Below are positions 57,284-64,000 of a stretch of DNA of 64,000 bases, in pieces; within the stretch, counting starts at the first letter, position 1, and every line of letters starts with the position of its first letter. Made by a program: the position numbers and the translations under genes. Where the stretch lies: the IMG/VR virus record IMGVR_UViG_3300043548_000582, positions 1 to 64,000 of that record; one strand, 5' to 3'. The DNA is from a virus. The notes under the pieces are model-generated. The model worked only from the letters and a program-made list of their open reading frames with translations. It had not been told where the DNA came from and ran no database searches.

Positions 57284-58029
57284 AGTTCTTGCAATCCTAG
57301 TTTTTTGTCGGATCTATTCTCGATAGTGCGCACCAGATTGGCACAATCTAACAAACTATCGAATGATCCTACGTCGAACCAGAGGATATCATGAAGACAG
57401 CATACGTCAACCCCTTCTTTCTCATTCAATGCCTTGATCAGATCAACGATTTCAAGCTCGCCTCTCTTAGAGGGTTTGAGATGCTTTGCAATCGAGACTG
57501 CTTCTTTTGTGAAGACATAAAGACCAACAACAGCATCATTTCCAATGTATGTTTGGGGCTTTTCGATGATATCAATCAGTTCATTCTCTTCATTCAGTGT
57601 TGCAACGCCGTAATCATTTGGATTTTTAACTTTATAAGTAAAAATGGTGTTGGCAGGCGCATCTAGATTTTGATCTCCGATGAAAATATTATCCCCCAAT
57701 ATCAATGCAAGACGATCAGCATCATTTGCCCAATCCCCAGCTATCGTAAAGGCTTCAGGTAATCCATTTGGCTTATCTTGTATCTTGTATTGAAAGTTCA
57801 TGCCATATTTGGCACCATTTCCAAGATAATTGTAATACATCACCAGTTGTTCCTTGTCAGCACATATAATCAAAACATCGGTGTATCCCATCTTTTGCAA
57901 CGTTCCCAAACTGTATGAAATTACAGGTTTGTTGTATACTGGCAGCAATTGTTTTGATATACCGAACTGTGTTAGTGGATAGAGTCTAGTTGCTCGTCCT
58001 CCCGCTAAACATATCGCCTTTTTAATCAT
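57280..58029 (-). CDS. Nucleotidyltransferase, RmlA-like (glucose-1-phosphate thymidylyltransferase type)
   Basis: This 249-residue protein has the sugar nucleotidyltransferase fold: CLAGGRATRLYPLTQFGISK (G-G-x-x-T-R-L-x-P-L-T) and QLLPVYNKPVISYSLGTLQK. ADRLALILGDNIFIG (the GDN metal site) and DYGVATLNEENELIDIIEKP (V-x-x-x-x-E-K-P) follow, then VGLYVFTKEAVSIAK. RmlA makes dTDP-glucose from glucose-1-phosphate and dTTP. It is a little shorter than bacterial RmlA (about 290). It pairs with the reductase/epimerase-like gene upstream (8-nt overlap), so the phage can supply its own activated sugar. Confidence 0.88.
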   Translation of the reverse strand: MIKKAICLAGGRATRLYPLTQFGISKQLLPVYNKPVISYSLGTLQKMGYTDVLIICADKEQLVMYYNYLGNGAKYGMNFQYKIQDKPNGLPEAFTIAGDWANDADRLALILGDNIFIGDQNLDAPANTIFTYKVKNPNDYGVATLNEENELIDIIEKPQTYIGNDAVVGLYVFTKEAVSIAKHLKPSKRGELEIVDLIKALNEKEGVDVCCLHDILWFDVGSFDSLLDCANLVRTIENRSDKKLGLQEL

Positions 58030-58921
58030 TTAATACCTCCTCTAAGATTTCTTGTTCGTCTCGCATTTTCATAATGGTGGATGCTTTTGTGTTATCCAAA
58101 ACACAATTGCTTCGACCAGCGATTATTGGAATTTCCGTGATATTTACGAATTCCCATTCCGGGTTGTTCCTGCGGAACTTTTCCATTATGTTTACAACTT
58201 CCTTGGTTGTTAATGGATTTGGATTCACTACATTGTATATCCTATGTGGGCAACCCATATTATATGATTCATGTATAAACAAGTCATGTATAAGTGTGTT
58301 TGTGAATTCGCAAAGATCAGGAATGTAAGTCTTGCTGTTTTTATAATCGATCAAAGTATTATACTTTTTGATTTTTGATAGATAGCTGCGAGCATCATGC
58401 AATCCGCTGATTGGCATCCTAATTCGGAGGATGCTGATCGGCAAGTGTTTTGAAAGAACCTCAAATGCGTGTTTGGTTTTGCTGTAGAATGAACTTTCAT
58501 CATTATACAATCCGAAGTTTGGAGCGTCGTCTTCGGTGAATTCTTTTTCGTAACCTGTGTATATACATCCGCTACCGATATGTATGTATCGTTTGCCCAA
58601 GTCTGTAGTCAATTTGGCACACATCAATGGAGATGTCACATTCAGCCGCCAACACTCTTCTTTTTTGCTTTCAGCTTCGTCGATGTTTGGTCTACCGGTG
58701 AATCCACTGCAATTGACGACAACATCTGGTTCAAAATTGAAATTTAATTCATACCAGAATGTTTTCGGATCGTGGTAATTGAGGGTTTTAGAGTCTAGGA
58801 CTTTGACAGTGTGACCCTCTGACATCAGATGGTTGCCAATATGATTTCCGATGTATCCGTTTCCTAGAATTAAAATCTTACGCTTGATCGTATTCTTCTT
58901 CAATAAATTCTTTGATGTCAT
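58022..58921 (-). CDS. UER1-like NDP-sugar epimerase/reductase (RmlD-related SDR)
   Basis: This 299-residue extended SDR has KILILGNGYIGNHIG (the Rossmann glycine loop) near residue 15 and VVVNCSGFTGRPNIDEAE. YIHIGSGCIYTG and FYSKTKHAFEVLSK (the Y-x-x-x-K catalytic pair) are next, then ISILRIRMPIS, TYIPDLCEF and RIYNVVNPNPLTTKEVVNIM. The blocks GxTGRPNxD, SGCIY/F, FYSKTK, LR(I/V)RMPIS and RSN-x-x-LD are those of plant and mimivirus UER1-type 3,5-epimerase/4-reductases for dTDP/UDP-L-rhamnose. No 4,6-dehydratase is visible in the window. An early-type promoter lies inside the upstream gene. Confidence 0.75.
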   Translation of the reverse strand: MTSKNLLKKNTIKRKILILGNGYIGNHIGNHLMSEGHTVKVLDSKTLNYHDPKTFWYELNFNFEPDVVVNCSGFTGRPNIDEAESKKEECWRLNVTSPLMCAKLTTDLGKRYIHIGSGCIYTGYEKEFTEDDAPNFGLYNDESSFYSKTKHAFEVLSKHLPISILRIRMPISGLHDARSYLSKIKKYNTLIDYKNSKTYIPDLCEFTNTLIHDLFIHESYNMGCPHRIYNVVNPNPLTTKEVVNIMEKFRRNNPEWEFVNITEIPIIAGRSNCVLDNTKASTIMKMRDEQEILEEVLND

Positions 58922-59099
58922 GTATGTTTACATTATCATTCGTTTGGAGAAAGTCAACCATCGCAGATGCCAATTCATTGCCCATACTTGAAAGCTCCTC
59001 ATCTTCAGTGCTGTCCAAGAATATTTGCAGTTCTTCAATAGCATCTAGGATCTTGTCCTCTTTTTGATTGATAGTTTTCAACAGTTTGATTTTATTCAT
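58878..59099 (-). CDS. Hypothetical acidic protein
   Basis: This 73-residue helical, acidic protein has KIKLLKTINQKEDKILDAIE, EELQIFLDSTEDEELSSMG and FIEEEYDQA. It is not recognised. It overlaps the epimerase gene start by 44 nt, so that gene's promoter and start lie inside this coding sequence. A TAAATA box (59109-59114) lies 9 nt upstream, farther than usual for the late set. Confidence 0.45.
   Translation of the reverse strand: MNKIKLLKTINQKEDKILDAIEELQIFLDSTEDEELSSMGNELASAMVDFLQTNDNVNIHDIKEFIEEEYDQA
58930..58957 (-). promoter_or_regulatory. Early-type promoter before the epimerase/RmlA/gp44 operon
   Basis: Minus-strand TTGACT (58957-58952), 16 nt, TAATGT (58935-58930), and 8 nt to the ATG at 58921. 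It lies within the acidic protein gene and serves the sugar genes and gp44. Confidence 0.6.
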
Positions 59100-59128
59100 A
59101 ATTTGCAGTATTTACTTTGAGGGGTCAC

Positions 59129-59134
59129 TAAATA
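59129..59134 (+). promoter_or_regulatory. Late promoter box before the YadA-like spike
   Basis: TAAATA, 5 nt before the ATG at 59140. It rejects the in-frame upstream start at 59068. Confidence 0.62.
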
Positions 59135-59139
59135 TAGTC

Positions 59140-60429
59140 ATGGGTTTAAAAATTTCAAGTCTGCCGGTAAATTCTCTGCCTTATTCAGGTTCAGAAAAAC
59201 TACCTTTAGTTCAATCAGGTGTTACAAAAGCAGGCACTCTCAGTTCTTTTGTAAATTATTTGTCGGGAGCTTTACCTTCTGGAGGCAGCAATGTGTCGTC
59301 TTTAACTGGTAATTGGCAAAGTACATATACCACATTTAGTTCAAACAGCGCTAATTATGCTGTTAAAAATGCTGATAATAATTTTAACACAAATCAAACA
59401 TTTACTGACGATATCACTATAGGTACAGGCACATATTTGAAAGAAATACCTGCCCCGTCTACAATCGATGCATATTCACTTATATTAGGTTATAATGCAG
59501 GTGCTAATGACGGTTCATCTACTACATATGATGATAATGTATTTATAGGGTATCAGAGTGGTAATGATAGCGGAAGTATTTTTGGAGCAACTTCTAAAAA
59601 TATAGGCATTGGTTACGGATCTTTGGATTCTGCTGGCTCTGGTACTTACGGATCCGCATCTAATAATATTGCCTTGGGAGAAAGTTCTGGTATTAATATT
59701 GGTTCCAATAACGTGTCTACCCCTAACACAACTAACAATATAATTTCTATTGGATCGAATGCTGGTAGTAATATAGGTTCTGGTAATGATAGTTCAAACG
59801 GAAATGCTGTAAATGTAATAGCGATAGGTAATACTGCTGGAACAGGTGTAGGATCAGCTACAAGCTATTCGGGTGATGCAGTAGATGTAATAGCAATTGG
59901 TTCAGAAGCTGGTATCGATGCAGGTAGCGGCGGTGTTGATAATAGTGGTAACATAAATTATTCAGTTTTCTTAGGTGTACAAGCTGGTCATAGCGTAGGT
60001 AAAGGGGATATTCTCGCTGGTAATGCTAGTGATATTATTGCTATAGGTAGACAATCTGGTTATGAAAGTAATATAGGCGCAACCACAAGTGATAATATCT
60101 ATATCGGTAGAGAGTCTGGTTATCGGAACGGATATAGTACTAATTCTCAGAATAACATTTTCATCGGATTATCTTCCGGCTATAATAAACAAGGCAGTAG
60201 AAATACATTCATCGGAGACCTAACTAATACAACACCAACAGACTCTGTAAATCTCAGTGGTTGTATAGCTATCGGTTATGGCGCTCAGCCAACAGCGAGA
60301 AATACCATCGCTCTTGGTTCTGCTTCAACTCCTTTGAGCGTTGTTCCCGGTGCATCAACGTATCAACAATTATCTGGATTGAAAGTGATGATAAACGGTA
60401 CTTATTACACGATACCGCTATTCTCTTGA
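59140..60429 (+). CDS. Tail spike/adhesin with YadA-head-like repeats
   Basis: This 429-residue protein starts with an anchor module (MGLKISSLPVNSLPYSGSEK, then LPLVQSGVTKAGTLSSFVNY) shared with the SGNH spike downstream. From about residue 115 to 400 it contains at least nine repeats of the form N-x-(I/V)-x-IG-x-x-AG/SG, such as NIALGESSG, NIISIGSNAG, NVIAIGNTAG, DVIAIGSEAG, NIYIGRESG and NIFIGLSSG. This matches the left-handed beta-roll of trimeric autotransporter heads. It probably forms a trimeric receptor-binding spike. A late box precedes the ATG. Confidence 0.75.
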   Translation: MGLKISSLPVNSLPYSGSEKLPLVQSGVTKAGTLSSFVNYLSGALPSGGSNVSSLTGNWQSTYTTFSSNSANYAVKNADNNFNTNQTFTDDITIGTGTYLKEIPAPSTIDAYSLILGYNAGANDGSSTTYDDNVFIGYQSGNDSGSIFGATSKNIGIGYGSLDSAGSGTYGSASNNIALGESSGINIGSNNVSTPNTTNNIISIGSNAGSNIGSGNDSSNGNAVNVIAIGNTAGTGVGSATSYSGDAVDVIAIGSEAGIDAGSGGVDNSGNINYSVFLGVQAGHSVGKGDILAGNASDIIAIGRQSGYESNIGATTSDNIYIGRESGYRNGYSTNSQNNIFIGLSSGYNKQGSRNTFIGDLTNTTPTDSVNLSGCIAIGYGAQPTARNTIALGSASTPLSVVPGASTYQQLSGLKVMINGTYYTIPLFS

Positions 60430-60452
60430 TTTTTCATTTCTTTAAAATTTAA

Positions 60453-60458
60453 TAAATA
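60453..60458 (+). promoter_or_regulatory. Late promoter box before the 119-residue gene
   Basis: TAAATA, 5 nt before the ATG at 60464, in the gap after the spike gene. Confidence 0.6.
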
Positions 60459-60463
60459 CATAT

Positions 60464-60823
60464 ATGAGTATACTTAACAGCACCCCAACAGTCCAGACTG
60501 TATTAACAGATGAGCAAATTTTAAATAGCTTAGCAGCTGAAATTAAAAGATTTTCAAAAAGATCTTATGATTCTGTATTAGAAATACAAAACAAAGGTAT
60601 AAATCTTGTATGGAAACGTGGTAGATTCACACCGCAGCAAATTATAGATGCTCTTGGTCCAGATGCCGTTAAAATATTTCAAATGCATGCTATTTTAACA
60701 GATGCAATCAAACAAATAGCTGCCATTGATGGTATAGAAGCTCCAGTAGCATTACCAACAAATGCTTTTGAGATTGTAGATGGTGCTATTGTTGTATCTG
60801 AAGATCCATATATTACTCAATAA
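60464..60823 (+). CDS. Conserved phage hypothetical protein
   Basis: This 119-residue protein is mostly helical: LTDEQILNSLAAEIKRFSKR, SVLEIQNKGINLVWKRGRFT and ILTDAIKQIAAIDGIEAPV, with a Pro/Ala hinge and acidic end. Proteins of this size and pattern often lie beside phage tail-spike genes, possibly as chaperones or connectors, but I do not recognise a named family. It sits between two spikes sharing one anchor. Confidence 0.5.
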   Translation: MSILNSTPTVQTVLTDEQILNSLAAEIKRFSKRSYDSVLEIQNKGINLVWKRGRFTPQQIIDALGPDAVKIFQMHAILTDAIKQIAAIDGIEAPVALPTNAFEIVDGAIVVSEDPYITQ

Positions 60824-60835
60824 CTTATAAATTTT

Positions 60836-63286
60836 ATGACAGGTATCAAAATTATAGACTTACCAAGCAGCACACTGCCTTATACGGGAACAGAACGTAT
60901 TCCTATAACACAAGATGGCGAAACACGAAATGGTACATTAAATTCATTCGTTAATTATATATCAGCTTTTACACCACCTCAACCTCCACTAACACAAGAT
61001 GGAATAGAGTCCGCAATCACTGATAACTCATCATTTCTAACTAATTTAGGCGCTGTTAGTTCTAACGGATCTGGTATTGTAGATAGTTCCAATTTTCGTG
61101 AAACTCTGCTATTAAATGATACAGCAATACCGGATTCACTTAATTGGCAACCGAATTGTTTTAATAAACTTGTATTATCAGGCGCACCTATACATGTATT
61201 GATTGCAGGTGACTCATTATCTACCCAACTAAGAATGCCTCCAAACGCAGCTTCCGCAGGTATAATAGGCGCTTCAAGATTAGCAGGATCTGTTAATGTC
61301 AGTGATTATAACGGACAAGATGGTAGACCTAGATTTGAGGATGTATGGTTAGCTCCTTATCATGTGATTTCAGCCGGTGGTAGTGCTGTTTATCATATAG
61401 GCGGTCAAGGAGCAGTTAGCCCTGTTGCTACAAGAGCTAACACAATATCCGTAATGTATATTGCTGAAAGTGGAGCTGCTACGTTTAATTTGATGTACTC
61501 TACAAACTTGGGTACCAATTGGACGATTGTATCGAGTATTAGTGCTAACAATGGTGGATCAAGAGAAGGTAAAGTATATATCAATTCTTCTTTACCTGCA
61601 TCAAATTCACCGACGTTCGTTGCAGGCATTAGCGGTGTTACAGGTGGTAATGTTCGTATTATAGGTGTTGGACTTTACCACAATACAGGATTGGGTGTTG
61701 TAGAGCTTCGAGCATTGGCAAATCTTGGAGGTATTGATATAACAAACTTTGGCGCTGTGCCTGATTCTATATTTACCCCGCTATGGTCTCACATGTCTCC
61801 TGATCTTGTAGTAAGTCATTTTGCTGATTCGCCAGAGGATTGGAAAGACGTTAAGTTAACACTTAATAATGTGGTTACAAATGGTACTAATACTATAACA
61901 TTTGATGCATATCCACCTACAGAGTATGCAAATGGAAATGCATATAGACCTTATCCTTTGGTAGGTGACTATATAACAGGTACTAATATACCGCCTAATA
62001 CTAGAATCACAGCACATACTAAAAACTCGCAAACAGCGACAATAAGCAACTCAGCTACAGGAAGTGGCACAAACTCTGCTAATATTCGAGGAGCGTTTGT
62101 ATCATTTTACGAACGCTGTAGTAGTATTAAGAGTAAAACGGATTGGATTCAGTTTTCAATGAATCCAACAATGTCACCAGCTCTCTCTCAACACCCTCGA
62201 TGGGAAAGTGGTGTGTCTTACCCTGTAGGTACTCGCGTTACTACATATAATGCAGATGCTACTATTGCAGTAGGTAGACTTGAACGAGTTTATGTTTCTA
62301 AAGCTAACCATACATCAGATTCAACCACGCTACCTAATGTAGGGGCATCTTGGCAAACAGTATGGGATGAAGACCTGCTTGATGCAGCATCAATATCTGC
62401 GGGGACAGGAAGAGCGAGACAGCAAGCAAAAGCTCAAAGAGAGTGGGCAATTAGATCTGGCCATTCATTCATCAACGGTTTTGATATTTTTAGAGATTAC
62501 AGATCAGCGTCTAGTGCAGGGTTAATGTCACCACCTGACATGATTCATCCTAATGACGTAGGACATCCATTTAAAAATGTTATGTTTTGGTCTAAAATCC
62601 CACTTGCTCAAATGAATTTGGGCTTAATTGGGAATGTCTACTCTAAAGATGGTAATGTACCTTTAATTTACACAACACCGGCAAGTAATATTTATGCTCC
62701 CGGAGATGCAGGTTTAGTTGAAATTAGCCGTCCGCTAAGAATGTCAGGACCGGGGGCTCAAATTAATTTAGGAGACCGTAATACCCCTGTTAGTTTCAAC
62801 GCTGATGTGGCATTTTCAAACACCGGTGGAGTTTTAACTATAAGTAACTTTAATACTAGTATTGTCGCTATTGGCGGAACATCTTCTTTTCTTGGATGGC
62901 ACCCCGGTTCTAATGGTGCTGTATTAGGCGGTCGTGGATCAAATTGGTGGAATCTTGGAGGAGCTGGAGTCAGACTTGAATATACACCTACGACAACAAA
63001 TTATACTATCGCTGCTACCGACTATACTGTTAATGTAACAAGTAATTCTGTAACCGTTCAATTACCACTAGCGGAAGCGCTAAATTCAAATACTAGTAAT
63101 TTCACTAATACTAGAGCAGGTGTAGAAGGTAAACTATATTGTATTAAAAATTCTGGAACAGGCACGACAGTTACATTATCAGCAAATGGTGCACAATTAA
63201 TTAATTCAACAAATACATTGTCAATATCATCAGGTCAAATGTTTAAAGTTCAATCAACAGGAACTGGTTGGATAACTGTAATGTAA
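60836..63286 (+). CDS. Tail spike with SGNH/GDSL esterase domain
   Basis: This 816-residue protein begins with the anchor module also seen at 59140 (MTGIKIIDLPSSTLPYTGTE, then GTLNSFVNYISA). From about residue 120 an SGNH hydrolase-like domain runs: VLIAGDSLSTQLR (block I, catalytic Ser), PDLVVSHFADSPEDW near the block III position, and MSPPDMIHPNDVGHPF (block V, D-x-x-H). A late beta-helix-like region (residues 620-800) and a final TYTIAATDYTVNV-type domain complete the spike. Such enzymes often remove acetyl groups from capsular or O-antigen glycans. The full GxND of block III is not evident. Confidence 0.75.
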   Translation: MTGIKIIDLPSSTLPYTGTERIPITQDGETRNGTLNSFVNYISAFTPPQPPLTQDGIESAITDNSSFLTNLGAVSSNGSGIVDSSNFRETLLLNDTAIPDSLNWQPNCFNKLVLSGAPIHVLIAGDSLSTQLRMPPNAASAGIIGASRLAGSVNVSDYNGQDGRPRFEDVWLAPYHVISAGGSAVYHIGGQGAVSPVATRANTISVMYIAESGAATFNLMYSTNLGTNWTIVSSISANNGGSREGKVYINSSLPASNSPTFVAGISGVTGGNVRIIGVGLYHNTGLGVVELRALANLGGIDITNFGAVPDSIFTPLWSHMSPDLVVSHFADSPEDWKDVKLTLNNVVTNGTNTITFDAYPPTEYANGNAYRPYPLVGDYITGTNIPPNTRITAHTKNSQTATISNSATGSGTNSANIRGAFVSFYERCSSIKSKTDWIQFSMNPTMSPALSQHPRWESGVSYPVGTRVTTYNADATIAVGRLERVYVSKANHTSDSTTLPNVGASWQTVWDEDLLDAASISAGTGRARQQAKAQREWAIRSGHSFINGFDIFRDYRSASSAGLMSPPDMIHPNDVGHPFKNVMFWSKIPLAQMNLGLIGNVYSKDGNVPLIYTTPASNIYAPGDAGLVEISRPLRMSGPGAQINLGDRNTPVSFNADVAFSNTGGVLTISNFNTSIVAIGGTSSFLGWHPGSNGAVLGGRGSNWWNLGGAGVRLEYTPTTTNYTIAATDYTVNVTSNSVTVQLPLAEALNSNTSNFTNTRAGVEGKLYCIKNSGTGTTVTLSANGAQLINSTNTLSISSGQMFKVQSTGTGWITVM

Positions 63287-63294
63287 TTGTGTGA

Positions 63295-64000
63295 TTAATA
63301 ATAAGTGCCGTATATAGACGTGTCGTTGACGCTGTTGTCGAATATATTATCCTTAGAATATTCATCAACATCAAACGGATATGTTTTAGGATTGCTGCTC
63401 AATTGCACACTGGACAACTGATCAAGTAGAGTTATGCTGCTGCTCAATACACCACTGAATGAGTTATCATACACCTGAACGTTGTTATCTTCATCAGGAA
63501 ATCCAGCTTCAAAGCTGTAATCATATCTCTTCGCTGTAACTTTCCATATATAGTGGCCCATCAGTGGATTCAATGCCCCTCCATCTTCATCAATAACTTC
63601 AGTCACAACAAAAGTTTTCGGACCTCTACCACCCGGTCTATCACAACCAAAAGGTGTTAGAACAAAGCCATCATCAGCTTTCGGCTCCACCCTCTGACCA
63701 TTATTCGAGTGTATGTTTATTTGATTGAAAGCTGTTGTGAATGAGTCTATGTGGAAATACAGGGTGACACTATCATCAGGCTCCCATCCGTATGTTTGTA
63801 GAGGAACTCCGTTGTGTTGATATTCCACGTAAGCTCTTATAGCAACAGGTCCATAGTATGGCGTGACTGTATGTTCCCCGTAAAAGTTATTAGCAGCTGA
63901 TAAATTATACGTGTTGACGTAATAATTGATATCGACTCCGAAATTATTTATAAGTTCAGAAAATCCGCTGTTGTATAAAGCGCGTTCAGCTTGAAATTTA
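63295..64000 (-). CDS. Virion protein, possible gp14-like neck protein, partial
   Basis: The minus-strand frame is open from the window edge, so the N-terminus is missing. The visible 235 residues start KFQAERALYNSGFSELINNF, then GVDINYYVNTYNLSAANNFY. They continue with PVAIRAYVEYQHNGVPLQTY, FVLTPFGCDRPGGRG and YIWKVTAKRYDYSFEAGFPD, and end in TSIYGTYY. G-V-D-I-x-Y-Y near the start and a late F-E/Y-S-x-E block recall T4 neck protein gp14, but the similarity is loose. A GTG at 63828 is an internal start only in appearance, because coding continues upstream of it. Confidence 0.45.
   Translation of the reverse strand, partial: KFQAERALYNSGFSELINNFGVDINYYVNTYNLSAANNFYGEHTVTPYYGPVAIRAYVEYQHNGVPLQTYGWEPDDSVTLYFHIDSFTTAFNQINIHSNNGQRVEPKADDGFVLTPFGCDRPGGRGPKTFVVTEVIDEDGGALNPLMGHYIWKVTAKRYDYSFEAGFPDEDNNVQVYDNSFSGVLSSSITLLDQLSSVQLSSNPKTYPFDVDEYSKDNIFDNSVNDTSIYGTYY

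Noticed and set aside
59068-59139. N-terminal hydrophobic extension (possible signal peptide) of the YadA-like spike
   Set aside because: The late box at 59129-59134 lies inside the extension and the anchor module begins exactly at the ATG at 59140.
63826-63828. GTG start for the last minus-strand gene
   Set aside because: The same frame stays open with protein-like sequence to the window edge, so the GTG is an internal valine.

Overview
The window is part of the genome of a T4-like (myovirus) phage. It carries a dispersed T4-type replication, recombination and late-transcription core: B-family DNA polymerase gp43, sliding clamp gp45, clamp loader gp44 plus a gp62-like subunit, helicase gp41, primase gp61, ssDNA-binding gp32, UvsX, a UvsY-like protein, UvsW, gp46/gp47 and late sigma gp55. 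A T4-type baseplate block (gp25, gp6) and tail fibres are also present. The sequence is AT-rich, nearly every base is coding, and Shine-Dalgarno sequences are scarce. The host cannot be named from the sequence.

Layout. 1-7446 (minus): Sm-like fragment, GroES-like co-chaperonin, gp62-like protein, then an AT-rich glycan cassette (GT6, GT11, a GT-A-like protein, methyltransferase, GT10, GT7C-like, GT2), a P-loop kinase and an HNH nuclease. 7554-8294: PhoH. 8295-12182 (minus): small late proteins, several with a capsid-targeting-like N-terminus. 12209-23271 (plus): uvsY-like, uvsW, gp55, gp47, gp46, a GT-B glycosyltransferase, gp43, uvsX, closed by a strong terminator. 23301-25079 (minus): a large late protein. 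25128-32456 (plus): GT2-like, gp41, a DHH-like protein, gp32, gp45, primase, closed by a second terminator. 32513-34081: small proteins. 34070-51563 (minus): a GT27-like transferase, two mucin-like Thr/Pro proteins, lectin-like and collar fibres, large virion proteins with PKD and LamG-like folds, gp6, gp25. 51586-56372: packaged-protein candidates around a GIY-YIG nuclease. 56369-59099 (minus): gp44, RmlA-like, UER1-like epimerase/reductase. 59140-63286 (plus): two tail spikes sharing an anchor, one with an SGNH esterase. 63295-64000 (minus): a partial virion protein.

Three systems stand out. (1) At least fifteen otherwise unrelated small proteins share a short amphipathic N-terminus ending in [I/L]-x-E, the form of the T4 capsid-targeting sequence cut by the prohead protease. 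This suggests an unusually large set of head-packaged, ejected proteins. (2) Nine glycosyltransferase-like genes include the fold families that build ABO/H/Lewis glycans (GT6, GT11, GT10, GT7-like), and a polypeptide-GalNAc-transferase-like enzyme sits beside mucin-like virion proteins. (3) Promoters abut start codons. Late TAAATA boxes lie 5-8 nt before ATG in 20 clear cases. Early TTGAC-type boxes, always with a TA exactly 16 nt downstream, place the predicted +1 at or next to ATG. Both imply leaderless or nearly leaderless mRNAs, and they fix several start codons.
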